This document shows positions 33,950-42,626 of a stretch of 64,000 nucleotides of DNA, piece after piece. Source of the stretch: Armatimonadota bacterium. Its GTDB lineage: Bacteria; Sysuimicrobiota; Sysuimicrobiia; Sysuimicrobiales; Humicultoraceae. Below the pieces are notes generated by a model. That model searched no databases and had not been told where the DNA came from. It saw only the letters and a list, made by a program, of their open reading frames with translations. The stretch's first letter is position 1. The number at the start of each line of letters is the position of its first letter. Location: contig VGFA01000007.1 of the NCBI GenBank assembly GCA_016869025.1, positions 1-64,000 of the forward strand, in the 5' to 3' direction. A program made the position numbers and the translations under genes.

Positions 33950-35044
33950 ATGAGTTCACGGCGGCGAATAGGAATCCTGACCGGGGGAGGGGACTGCCCG
34001 GGGCTGAACGCCGTCATCCGGGCCGTGGTGCTGTCCGCTGCCGTCGGGATGGGCTGGGAGGTACTGGGCATCGAGGACGGGTTCGACGGACTGCTGCACG
34101 ATAGGATCCGGCCGCTGGAGGGTGACGACGTGCGCGGCATCCTGACGCAGGGCGGCACGATCCTCGGTACCACCAACCGCGGGAACCCCTTTGCCTGGCC
34201 GGTCGAGCGCGACGGGCGGCGGGAGGTCATTGACGCGTCCCGCACGGTGCTGAAGCGAGTGGAAACCCTCCGGCTGGACGCGCTGCTCGTCATCGGAGGC
34301 GACGGCACCCTGCACATCGCCGACGCGCTGCACCGGATGGGCGCGCCCATCGTCGGCATTCCCAAGACCATTGACAACGACATCTCCGCCACGGACGTGA
34401 CGTTCGGATTCGACACCGCGCGGCTCACGGCGACCGAGGCGATTGACAAGCTCCACACGACCGCTGAGAGTCACCACAGGATCATGGTCGTGGAGACGAT
34501 GGGCCGCAACGCCGGATGGCTCCCATTGGAGTCTGGGATTGCCGGGGGCGCGAACTCGGTGTTGATACCGGAGATCCCATTCCGTCTCGAGGTCGTCGCC
34601 CAGGCGATCGAGGAGCGGGCGGCCCGGGGGCGGCGGTTCTCGATCGTTGTGGTGTCCGAGGGAGCCGTCCAGGTCGGCGGGGCGCAGGTCGTTGTAGAGG
34701 AGGGCGGCCCGGGTAGGCTGCCCAGGCTCGGCGGGATAGGACAGCAGGTCGCAAATGCCCTCGCCGACATGACCGGTCGAGAGACCCGGTGCACGGTGCT
34801 GGGGCATCTCCAGAGGGGCGGGAGCCCCACCCCATCCGACCGGCTCCTGGCCACGCGGTTCGGGGTGCGCGCGGTCGAGTGTGTCATGGAGGGACGCCTG
34901 GGTCAGATGGTCGCGCTGCGCGGTCCTTCGGTTGTCGCGGTGCCAATCTCAGAGGCGATCGCCGAGCCCAAGCGGGTGGCCCCGGACGGCGAGATGGCCC
35001 GCACGGCGCGCGAGTTGGGGATCTCGCTGGGGAGCGAAGGATGA
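33950..35044 (+). CDS. pfkA: 6-phosphofructokinase, ATP-type signature
   Basis: A 364-residue PFK. The N-terminal TGGGDCPGLN phosphate-binding motif, GGDGT at residues 116-120 and PKTIDND at 138-144 are intact. Gly119 (equivalent to Gly104 in E. coli) indicates ATP use, while Lys139 is the residue that PPi enzymes have. This Gly+Lys combination is seen in ATP-dependent group III PFKs such as the Streptomyces enzyme. ATG 33950 follows GAGGTGG; GTG 33938 is also open. It is followed 52 bp later by a second PFK gene. Confidence 0.9.
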   Translation: MSSRRRIGILTGGGDCPGLNAVIRAVVLSAAVGMGWEVLGIEDGFDGLLHDRIRPLEGDDVRGILTQGGTILGTTNRGNPFAWPVERDGRREVIDASRTVLKRVETLRLDALLVIGGDGTLHIADALHRMGAPIVGIPKTIDNDISATDVTFGFDTARLTATEAIDKLHTTAESHHRIMVVETMGRNAGWLPLESGIAGGANSVLIPEIPFRLEVVAQAIEERAARGRRFSIVVVSEGAVQVGGAQVVVEEGGPGRLPRLGGIGQQVANALADMTGRETRCTVLGHLQRGGSPTPSDRLLATRFGVRAVECVMEGRLGQMVALRGPSVVAVPISEAIAEPKRVAPDGEMARTARELGISLGSEG

Positions 35045-35096
35045 CGGCTCGGAGTGAGGGCTGGCGGCCTGGAGGTGTGGGCCAGGAGGTGCGCGG

Positions 35097-36122
35097 ATGA
35101 AGATTGCGGTGCTGACCGGCGGAGGTGACGCGCCTGGGTTGAACGCGGCGATTCGTGCGATAACCAGGCGGGCACTCGAGGGGAACCACGAGGTCATCGG
35201 GATCCGCAAGGGCTGGTTGGGCCTGCTTGAAGGGGACGTCTTCCCCCTGACACGGGACAGCGTCTCGGGTATTCTGCCGCGCGGCGGGACCATCCTCGGT
35301 ACCTCGCGCACGAACCCGTTCAAGGCCGAGGGCGGCGAGGGGCGCCTGCTGCGGACGATTGAGCGGTTGGGAATTGACGCCATCATCGCCATCGGCGGTG
35401 ACGACACCCTGGGCGTGGCCCTCAAGCTCTTCCAGATGGGCGCCAGGGTGGTCGGGGTTCCCAAGACCATGGACAACGACGTTCCCGGAACCGACTACAC
35501 GATCGGTTTCGATACGGCCGTGAACATCGTGATGGACGCCTGCGACCGTCTGCATACAACGGCGGAGGCCCATCACCGCGTGATGATAGTCGAGGTCATG
35601 GGACGCGATGCCGGCTGGGTGGCCGGGGTCGGCGGCCTATCCGGCGGTGCCGATGTGATTCTCGTGCCAGAGGTCCCGTTCACGATCGAGGACGTGTGCG
35701 AGATCGTACGCCGGCGTCACGCGCGCGGCAGGACCTTCAGCATCGTTGTCGTCGCCGAAGGGGCCAGGCCGACCGATTTCGGTATGCAGGTCACACAGGA
35801 TGCCCGCGTGGACGAGTTCGGCCACGTGCGCCTGGGCGGGATAGGAGCCCTGCTGGCGCGCGAGGTCGAGGCGCAAACCGGCTACGAGACGCGCGTGACC
35901 GTGCTGGGCCACCTACAGAGGGGTGGATCACCTACTGTGTTCGACAGGATACTTGCGACCCGCTACGGCGTGGCCGCGGTTGAAGCGGTGGAGGCCGGGC
36001 ACTTCGGCGTAATGGTCGCCCTGCGCGGGACAAAGATCACCACCGTAGGCCTGGAGGAGGCGCTATCCGGCACCAGCCCGTTCGACCCGGAGCTGTACCG
36101 GCTCACGCGGCTGTTCCACTAG
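35097..36122 (+). CDS. pfp: Phosphofructokinase, PPi-type signature
   Basis: A 341-residue paralogue of the preceding PFK. The key motif is GGDDT at residues 100-104, with Asp103 in place of the ATP-selecting Gly, and PKTMDND with Lys123. Asp+Lys is the pattern of pyrophosphate-dependent PFKs, which work reversibly with fructose 6-phosphate and PPi. Ile of T-I-D-N-D is replaced by Met. A GGAGGT ribosome site lies seven bases before ATG 35097. The two PFKs differ enough to be old paralogues, not a fresh duplication. Confidence 0.88.
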   Translation: MKIAVLTGGGDAPGLNAAIRAITRRALEGNHEVIGIRKGWLGLLEGDVFPLTRDSVSGILPRGGTILGTSRTNPFKAEGGEGRLLRTIERLGIDAIIAIGGDDTLGVALKLFQMGARVVGVPKTMDNDVPGTDYTIGFDTAVNIVMDACDRLHTTAEAHHRVMIVEVMGRDAGWVAGVGGLSGGADVILVPEVPFTIEDVCEIVRRRHARGRTFSIVVVAEGARPTDFGMQVTQDARVDEFGHVRLGGIGALLAREVEAQTGYETRVTVLGHLQRGGSPTVFDRILATRYGVAAVEAVEAGHFGVMVALRGTKITTVGLEEALSGTSPFDPELYRLTRLFH

Positions 36123-36179
36123 GCAGGAGGGGCTCTCGGCCGATCGCGGACGCCGGCGATCGCACGTTGTTGCCCTGCG

Positions 36180-36992
36180 CTATTTGACGAGCCGGCGCCG
36201 CATCAGCACGACCGGCAGCGGGAACATCGCCACGGTGACTGTCAGGATCCATGCGAGGTCCGTCGCATGGTGTGCTTCCAGGGTTCCCAATGCCAGCGCC
36301 CGGCTGAGGCTGACGACGTGGGAGAGCGGCGTGAACCAGGCCGCGGTCCGGACCCAGGCCGGCAGGGCGTCAAGGGGAAAGAAGACGCCGCTGAACATGA
36401 ACATCGGCGTGATGAACAGGGCGAAGTAGAAAGTGAAGTAGTCTATGCTGGGGTTGGCCGCGGTGAAGGTCATTGCTATGACCGAGAACATCAATCCCGA
36501 CAGGAGGAACAGCACCGGTATCAGCAGGGCAAGCGGTGACCGCACTGTGCCGAACAGCGCTATCACCGCCAGGAACACCGTCCCGTAGAGCACGCTCCGG
36601 GTCGCTCCCCACCAGATCTCGCCGATCACCACGTCCTCGACCCCCAGCGGGGTCGTGATGACCGCGTCGTAGGCCTTCTCGTAGTACATCTGCACGTAGG
36701 CGTTGTAGGTGCACTCGAAGGTGGCCCCGAACATCGCCGCGGTCGCCACCAGCCCGGTGGCGACGAACGTGAGATAGGGAAGCCCGCCGACAGTGCTGAG
36801 GTACGCGCCGATTCCAAACCCCATCGCCAGCAGGTAGATCACCGGTTCCAGGAAGTTCACCGCTACGGACTCCGGGAAGATGCGCCTGAAGATGTAGGCG
36901 TTGCGCTGCCAGAACCGGAACGCGCCTCGGGGCGAGAAGAACAGAAGCGAGTATGCGCCCAGCGCGCGCGGCGCCATCAGTTGCGGCTTCAT
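36180..36992 (-). CDS. ABC-2 type exporter permease
   Basis: A 270-residue permease with six helices, similar to NodJ/DrrB-type ABC-2 permeases. It has an N-terminal amphipathic segment (YIFRRIFPESVAVNFLEPVIYLLAMGFG) and the loop AYDAVITTPLGVEDVVIGEI that contacts the ATPase. The start overlaps the ATPase stop by one base (TGATG). It is the last gene of a four-gene minus-strand operon. Confidence 0.87.
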   Translation of the reverse strand: MKPQLMAPRALGAYSLLFFSPRGAFRFWQRNAYIFRRIFPESVAVNFLEPVIYLLAMGFGIGAYLSTVGGLPYLTFVATGLVATAAMFGATFECTYNAYVQMYYEKAYDAVITTPLGVEDVVIGEIWWGATRSVLYGTVFLAVIALFGTVRSPLALLIPVLFLLSGLMFSVIAMTFTAANPSIDYFTFYFALFITPMFMFSGVFFPLDALPAWVRTAAWFTPLSHVVSLSRALALGTLEAHHATDLAWILTVTVAMFPLPVVLMRRRLVK

Positions 36993-37930
36993 CAGTCGCG
37001 GAGCCTCCTGCCGGTGAGCCGCAGGAACGCGTCCTCTAGCGTGGCGCGGCGCAGCGTTGCGGACTCGAGCACGACGCCGTCTTCTCGAATGCGACGCAGC
37101 AGGGCCTCGCCATCGTGCGTGGGGATCACCAGAAGGTCGCCGTATACCTCATGTGTCTCTGCCAGGTCGCCTGCGATGCCGAGTACCCGCTCCAGGGTGC
37201 CCTGTTCCTGCCACTCGGTGTCGGTAGCCCTCAGTTCAACCACCTCGCGGCCTGCGTGGGCGGCTATCAGGTCGGCCGGGGAGCCCTCGGTGACGATGCG
37301 GCCCTGGTCCATGATGGCGATGCGATCGCACAGCGCCGCGGCCTCCTCCATGTAGTGAGTGGTGAGGATCTGGGTGACGCCCGTGCGCTTGAGCTGCCGC
37401 AGTTTCTCCCATGCCAGCTGCCTCGCCTGCGGGTCGAGTCCGGTTGTCGGCTCGTCGAGGACGAGCAGCTCGGGCTGCGGCACGAGCGCCCGCGCCACCA
37501 TCAGCCGCCGCTTCATGCCGCCGCTCAAGTACTCAACCCTGTCCCCGGCGCGGTCGGTGAGCGACACGAACTCCAGGAGATCGTCGGCCCGGCGCCTGGC
37601 CAATCCCCACGGGATGTCGAAGTAGCGCGCGAAGATCACGAGGTTCTCGCGTACGGTCAGCGCCGTGTCCAACGTGTTGTCCTGGGTGACAACGCCCAGC
37701 CGTGCCTTGATCGCGCGCGGGTGCGTGCGCACGTCCATGCCTAGCACCCGCAGGTCGCCCGAGGTCGGAGGCAGCACGCAGTATACCATCTTCATGGTGG
37801 TGGTCTTGCCGGCGCCGTTTGGACCCAAGAAGCCGAAGCACTCACCGGGGCGGACATCGAACGAGATGCCGTCCACGGCGGCCAGGTCGCCGAAGCGTTT
37901 CAGCAGGGCGCGCGCAGCAACGGTGGGCAT
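36992..37930 (-). CDS. ABC exporter ATP-binding protein (NodI/DrrA type)
   Basis: A 312-residue ATPase with Walker A GPNGAGKTT, signature LSGGMKRR, Walker B LLVLDEP and the H-loop TTHYMEEAA. The C-terminal ~80-residue domain ends FLRLTGRRLRD, closely resembling the tail of the ATPase at 12825-13769, so the two ATPases belong to the same subfamily. It lies 3 bp after the SIS gene and overlaps the permease by one base. The exported compound is unknown. Confidence 0.9.
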   Translation of the reverse strand: MPTVAARALLKRFGDLAAVDGISFDVRPGECFGFLGPNGAGKTTTMKMVYCVLPPTSGDLRVLGMDVRTHPRAIKARLGVVTQDNTLDTALTVRENLVIFARYFDIPWGLARRRADDLLEFVSLTDRAGDRVEYLSGGMKRRLMVARALVPQPELLVLDEPTTGLDPQARQLAWEKLRQLKRTGVTQILTTHYMEEAAALCDRIAIMDQGRIVTEGSPADLIAAHAGREVVELRATDTEWQEQGTLERVLGIAGDLAETHEVYGDLLVIPTHDGEALLRRIREDGVVLESATLRRATLEDAFLRLTGRRLRD

Positions 37931-37933
37931 CGC

Positions 37934-38968
37934 TCAGCGAGTCGGGGTCACCTTGCTGAGGCCTCGGGGCATGTCCGGGTTCAGGCCGCGCGCAACTGAG
38001 AGGTAGTAGGCGAAGAGGTGCACGGCTGGAGATGCGGCGATGGGCGCCAGCGGCTCGGGCAGGCCGGTGTGGATGGACACGTCCCCCGGGTCATCGTCAA
38101 ACGCGAACGTGAGCGTTGTAACCGATCGTTTGCGCAACCGGTCTCGGAGTTCAATCAGACCGGCCTTGCTCTTTCCCGGCGGCAGGAGCAGCAGCACCGT
38201 GCTCCTTCGATCGAGGGCGGCGATAGGACCGTGTAGAAGGGCGGCCGAGGAGGCCGACTCCACGGCCGCGTACGCGGTCTCCTTGAGTTTCAGTGCCGCC
38301 TCGTCCCCCACGCCCAGCATGTAGCCCCGCGTTGTCACCACCCAGGGATCGCGCCGGGCGCGGCGTCTGGCCAGCGACCTGATCACGGCCTCGCGTTCAA
38401 GCGCCGAGCCAACGGCGTCGGGCAGGCGGGGTAGGGCGCGCGTCAGAGCCGATACCCGGCCCCATCCCGCGACCAGGGCGGCAAGCACCGCAAGCGAAGA
38501 CGTGAAGGTCTTGGTCGCCGCCACGCTGATCTCGGGGCCCGCGGCCAGGGGCAGGATCTGATCGCTGCAACCTGCCATCGGCGAGGCGGGATCGTTGGTG
38601 ATGGCCATGGTCAGGGCGCCCTGCCTGCGCGCCTCGGCCAGCACCTCGGTGACGTCCACCGACCGGCCGGATTGCGAGATGCCGATCACAGCCGCGGAGC
38701 GCCAGTCCGGCGTGCGGCCGTACAGCGTCGTCACCGACGGCATCGCGGTGCCCGTGGGTATTCGCAGGAAGGTCTCAACCAGGTACTGCCCGTAGATGGC
38801 CGCGTTGTGCGAGGTGCCGCGCGCGACGAAGACGACGAACGGCGGGCGCCGGTGCCGCAGCGCCCGCACCGCTTCGCCGATCTCGGCCGCGTGACGGCTC
38901 AACATGCGCTCCAGGGCGGCCGGCTGTTCGCGGATCTCGGCCAGCATCGCGTGCGTGGTGGCAGGCAT
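37934..38968 (-). CDS. SIS-domain sugar-phosphate isomerase/deaminase (GlmS C-terminal-like)
   Basis: A 344-residue protein made of two SIS domains, like the isomerase half of glucosamine-6-phosphate synthase or the AgaS/FrlB deglycases, without the glutaminase domain. The N-terminal MLAEIREQPAALERML and FVARGTSHNAAIYGQYLVE and the GISQSGRSVDV phosphate loop are typical. It probably isomerises or deaminates an amino-sugar phosphate or fructosamine derivative. It sits between a hydroxyacid dehydrogenase and an exporter in one operon. Confidence 0.82.
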   Translation of the reverse strand: MPATTHAMLAEIREQPAALERMLSRHAAEIGEAVRALRHRRPPFVVFVARGTSHNAAIYGQYLVETFLRIPTGTAMPSVTTLYGRTPDWRSAAVIGISQSGRSVDVTEVLAEARRQGALTMAITNDPASPMAGCSDQILPLAAGPEISVAATKTFTSSLAVLAALVAGWGRVSALTRALPRLPDAVGSALEREAVIRSLARRRARRDPWVVTTRGYMLGVGDEAALKLKETAYAAVESASSAALLHGPIAALDRRSTVLLLLPPGKSKAGLIELRDRLRKRSVTTLTFAFDDDPGDVSIHTGLPEPLAPIAASPAVHLFAYYLSVARGLNPDMPRGLSKVTPTR

Positions 38969-39000
38969 AGAATATCGCTTCGCCGGGGCGCGGGCCGTCC

Positions 39001-40035
39001 CTACCTGCCCGGACTGCTCGGACCGCGCTTACTGGGGCCGCACCTGCTGGGACCGCGGTCGTACACCTGCGGGTTCACCACATGATGGGGCCGCTCTCCC
39101 CTAAGCGCTGCCAGCACCGCATCCGCACAGGAGCGTTCCATGCGGGCCAGCGTCTCTGCCGTGTGCGAAGCCACGTGCGGCGTGGCCACGACCTGGTCGA
39201 GCCCGGCCAGCGACAGATCCCGGACCGGCTCATCCTGGAACACATCCAAGCCGGCTCCTGCCAGCCGGCCCTCGCGCAGGGCCGAAAGCACCGCCGCCTC
39301 GTCGAGCACTGCCCCACGACTGGTGTTTATCAGATACGCGCCCGGTTTCATCCTGCGCAGCGCCGTCTCACAGATCATGCCCCTGGTCTGCGGCGTTAGC
39401 GGCACGTGGATCGTAACGAAGTCGCTCTCAGCCAGCAGCGTGTCCAGGTCGGTGAGCGTTACACCGAGCGTTGCCGCGGCAATGGGATCAGGCAGCGCGT
39501 CATGTGCCAGCAGCCTCATTCCGAAACCGGAGGCGCGGCGGGCAACTGCCCGACCGATGGAGCCGAGCCCCAAGATGCCAAGCGTCTTGCCGTGGACGTC
39601 CACCGTGGGCACGCGATCCCATTTGCCGGCCTTGACGCTGCGGTCCAGGGAAGGAATTCCACGGGAGACAGCGAGCAACAGCGCCATGGTGTGATCGGCC
39701 ACCGTGTCGGTGAGCGCGCCGGCGGTGATTGTCACCGGGATACCCCGCCGGGTGGCCGCGTCCAGATCCACGGTCTCGTATCCCACCCCGCGGCGGGCCA
39801 CTATCTTCAGACGAGGCGCAGCGCCGAGCACGCGCTCGGTGATGCGCTCCATGCCGGCTATGATGGCATCCGCGTCGCCCACGAGCCCGACCAACTGCTC
39901 CTCGGTAAGGGTGGCCTCGGTTGGGTTGGGGATGATCTCGCACCCGGCTCCTCGGAGCAGCCCGATCGCTTCGTCTCCGGTGCGGCCGAAGCCCGGCGCC
40001 GAGATCAAGACCTTGGGTCGGTGAGGTACGGTCAC
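39001..40035 (-). CDS. D-isomer specific 2-hydroxyacid dehydrogenase (NAD)
   Basis: A 344-residue protein of the phosphoglycerate dehydrogenase-like family. The NAD-binding GILGLGSIGRAVA lies near residues 147-159. The catalytic Arg is in INTSRGAV, the Glu in the following helix region (FQDEPV), and the His in TPHVASHT. The substrate is a 2-hydroxy acid, possibly phosphoglycerate. The last 20 residues are Gly/Pro/Ser/Arg-rich and come from a 15-bp tandem repeat, so they are likely a recent extension. It is the first gene of the operon that continues with the SIS and ABC genes. Confidence 0.88.
   Translation of the reverse strand: MTVPHRPKVLISAPGFGRTGDEAIGLLRGAGCEIIPNPTEATLTEEQLVGLVGDADAIIAGMERITERVLGAAPRLKIVARRGVGYETVDLDAATRRGIPVTITAGALTDTVADHTMALLLAVSRGIPSLDRSVKAGKWDRVPTVDVHGKTLGILGLGSIGRAVARRASGFGMRLLAHDALPDPIAAATLGVTLTDLDTLLAESDFVTIHVPLTPQTRGMICETALRRMKPGAYLINTSRGAVLDEAAVLSALREGRLAGAGLDVFQDEPVRDLSLAGLDQVVATPHVASHTAETLARMERSCADAVLAALRGERPHHVVNPQVYDRGPSRCGPSKRGPSSPGR
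39011..39055 (-). repeat. Three 15-bp degenerate tandem repeats at the end of the dehydrogenase gene
   Basis: Units 39011-39025, 39026-39040 and 39041-39055 each end in GG(A/G)CCG on the plus strand. On the coding strand they encode repeated R/C-G-P-S-x units just before the stop. Unit length is a multiple of three, so expansion lengthens the tail without changing frame. Confidence 0.7.
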
Positions 40036-40116
40036 GTTTCACTCTCCCGGCACGCTACAGGAATAGCCGCGCCCGTCTAGTAATACGATTCTGATGCCAC
40101 CAGCCCTGCCAACTTC

Positions 40117-41424
40117 ATGCCAGCACCGATGGAGCCGATCATTTCCTCTCCTCTGGTTCGACCCGAGCGGTTGAGGGCGCGCCTCGAGATGCTGGCCGCG
40201 CAGGGCGGCGAAGCATCCGGTGGCGACGTCCGGGGTGTCAGCCGGTTTCCGTTCTCCGCGGCCCACGCCGACGCGGTCCGCATCGTCGCTGCATGGATGG
40301 AAGAGGCGGGTCTCTCCGCGGGCTGCGATGAGTTCGGCAATCTGATCGGCACCTGCCCGGGTTCGGGGGACGGGCCAGCCATCATTCTTGGGTCGCACCT
40401 CGACACGGTACCCTGCGGCGGCATGTTCGACGGCGCGCTCGGCGTCGCCGCCGGTGTTGAGGTGGCGGCTGCTCTGCACGAGTCAGGCCGCGGCCTGCAT
40501 CACGCGCTGGCAATCGTGGGGTTTGCCGACGAGGAGGGCCATCAGTTCGGGGTGGGCACGCTGGCGTCACGGTGCGTGACCGGCCGGATCCCCAGGGAGA
40601 GGTTTGCCTCGCTGCGCGGGCGCGACGGCCGCACCCTGGCCGAGTCGCTGGCGGCGTTCGCGCCCGGCCTTCCTCGCTGCGCATTTCCCGAGCGCGCAGC
40701 GGCATACCTGGAACTACACATCGAGCAGGGCCCTGTTCTTGCGCGGTTCGGCCGCCGTGTCGCTGTGGTGAGTACGATTACCGGTATCGCCCGGACCGTG
40801 GTCGTCCTGGAAGGTGAGTCCAACCACGCGGGCACGACCCCGATGGTGGATCGCCGCGATGCGCTGGTGGGCGCCGCCGACGTGGTCCTGGCTGTACACT
40901 CCCTGGCCCGGACCGCGGGTGCGCCTGCCGTGGGAACCGTTGGCACGTTGTCCGTCTCGCCCGGGGCATCCAACGTGGTGCCCGGCCACGCGGAGTTCAG
41001 CATCGAGTTCAGGACAACCGACGGCGTCCAGTTGCGCAGCCTGTGCGCCGGCATTGGCGTGGAGGCCAGGCAGGTGGCGCAGAGCCGCGGCCTGAGCTGC
41101 CACATCGGAGATTGGGATCTGCGCGATCCCGTGCCGATGGACGAGGGCGTTCAGCGTGCGATCGCGCGGGCGATTCAGGATGCCGGATGCGAGCCGTTCG
41201 CGATGCCCAGCGGCGCAGGCCACGACGCAATGGTCATGGCACAGCACGTGCCCTCCGGCATGATCTTCGTGCCCAGCGTCGGCGGGATCAGCCACTCCCC
41301 GCGCGAGTGGACCGACTGGGAGGACGCGGCACTGGGAGCAGAGGTGCTGCTGCGGACGGTGATGCTGCTGGATGAGGCCGGCCTGCCGGCGGCGCGAGCT
41401 CATCCGGCCCACGATGCCTCTTGA
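40117..41424 (+). CDS. M20-family Zn amidohydrolase (allantoate / N-carbamoyl-L-amino acid hydrolase type)
   Basis: A 435-residue M20 enzyme. The metal site is visible: GSHLDTVPCGGMFDGALG (His and Asp), DEEGHQFG (Glu-Glu) and the dimerisation-domain motif GESNHAGTTPM. The C-terminal PSGAGHDAMVMA and GISHSPREW complete it. The family hydrolyses N-carbamoyl amino acids, ureidoglycolate or allantoate. ATG 40117 or 40129 could be used; neither has a clear ribosome site. It is divergent from the dehydrogenase operon and stands upstream of a reductase and a peptide importer. Confidence 0.88.
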   Translation: MPAPMEPIISSPLVRPERLRARLEMLAAQGGEASGGDVRGVSRFPFSAAHADAVRIVAAWMEEAGLSAGCDEFGNLIGTCPGSGDGPAIILGSHLDTVPCGGMFDGALGVAAGVEVAAALHESGRGLHHALAIVGFADEEGHQFGVGTLASRCVTGRIPRERFASLRGRDGRTLAESLAAFAPGLPRCAFPERAAAYLELHIEQGPVLARFGRRVAVVSTITGIARTVVVLEGESNHAGTTPMVDRRDALVGAADVVLAVHSLARTAGAPAVGTVGTLSVSPGASNVVPGHAEFSIEFRTTDGVQLRSLCAGIGVEARQVAQSRGLSCHIGDWDLRDPVPMDEGVQRAIARAIQDAGCEPFAMPSGAGHDAMVMAQHVPSGMIFVPSVGGISHSPREWTDWEDAALGAEVLLRTVMLLDEAGLPAARAHPAHDAS

Positions 41425-41475
41425 ACCGTTGCTCCGTGGCGAGAACGCCCCGGCATCCTAGGAGGAGGCGAAACG

Positions 41476-42501
41476 ATGGAATACCGATATCTGGGCAGAA
41501 CAGGCCTGCAGGTGTCGGCCCTTTGCTTCGGCACGCAGACCTTCGGGTGGGTGGCCGACGAGCCCACCTCGCACGCGATGCTGGATCGCTTCACCGCGGC
41601 AGGGGGTAACTTTCTCGACAGTGCCGACACCTACAATCGCGGCCAGTCGGAAACCATCTTGGGGACCTGGATCGCCTGCCGCGGCCGCCGCGACGACCTG
41701 GTGGTCGCCACCAAGGTGTTCTTCCCCACGGGCCCGGGTCCCAACGACCGGGGGTTGTCTCGGGCGCACATAATGGCCTCGGTGGAGGGGAGCCTGCGAC
41801 GTCTGCGGACCGACCACATAGACCTATACCAGATGCATTGTTGGGACGCGGCCACGCCGCTGGAAGAGACCGTGCGCGCAATGGACGACCTGGCGCGGGC
41901 GGGCAAGGTTCGCTACCTGGGGGCGTCCAACTTCACGCCGTCCCAGGTGGACCGGGCGGTGATGCTGAGCCGCTTGAACAACTGGGTGCGGGTGGACTGC
42001 CTGCAGCCCGAGTACAGTCTGCTGGTGCGCAGCCCCGAGTGGGAGCTTCTCCCGCTGTGCCGGTCAGAGGGCATAGGCGTCCTGCCCTGGTCTCCGCTGG
42101 CCGGTGGGTGGCTGTCGGGCAAGTATCGAAAGGGCCAGGCGCCTCCCGAGGGTAGCCGGGCCGGCAGGCGGGACCGGTTCGAGGACCTCCCGGAGCAGCG
42201 CGCGACCGAGCAGGCATGGCGCGTTATAGAAGAGCTGGACGCGGTTGCCCGCGAGGTCGGCAGGACGCCGTCTCAGGTAGCGCTCAACTGGTTGCTCCGG
42301 CAGCCGGGGGTGACCGCGCCGATCTTTGGCGCCCGGACCGTCGAGCAACTAGAGCAGAACCTGGGCAGCGTCGGGTGGGCGCTGGCGCCGGAGTTCGTGG
42401 CCCGGCTCGCTGAGGCGAGCGCGACGCCGCTTCCGTCGCCCCACGGTTTCGTGGCCCGCTACACGCGGCATCGGGAGGGTCGGGACCCCCTGGCCCCGTA
42501 G
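41476..42501 (+). CDS. Aldo/keto reductase
   Basis: A 341-residue AKR of the YajO/Tas-like group. The catalytic tetrad is recognisable: Asp and Tyr in DSADTYNRG, Lys in VVATKVF, His in YQMHCWD. The NADP-binding C-terminal segment PIFGARTVEQLEQN is also present. It has a ribosome site (AGGAGGAGGC) ahead of ATG 41476. It lies 51 bp after the amidohydrolase gene on the same strand. Confidence 0.92.
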   Translation: MEYRYLGRTGLQVSALCFGTQTFGWVADEPTSHAMLDRFTAAGGNFLDSADTYNRGQSETILGTWIACRGRRDDLVVATKVFFPTGPGPNDRGLSRAHIMASVEGSLRRLRTDHIDLYQMHCWDAATPLEETVRAMDDLARAGKVRYLGASNFTPSQVDRAVMLSRLNNWVRVDCLQPEYSLLVRSPEWELLPLCRSEGIGVLPWSPLAGGWLSGKYRKGQAPPEGSRAGRRDRFEDLPEQRATEQAWRVIEELDAVAREVGRTPSQVALNWLLRQPGVTAPIFGARTVEQLEQNLGSVGWALAPEFVARLAEASATPLPSPHGFVARYTRHREGRDPLAP

Positions 42502-42626
42502 TGGCTACGCGCGCCGTGAGCCAGGAGGACCGTACCGACTACCGCGGATCAGGAGGACCGTGCCGGGCACCGTCAAAGACCCCTACGAGCCAGAGTACCT
42601 GTTGATCACACTGGAGGAACCAAGCG

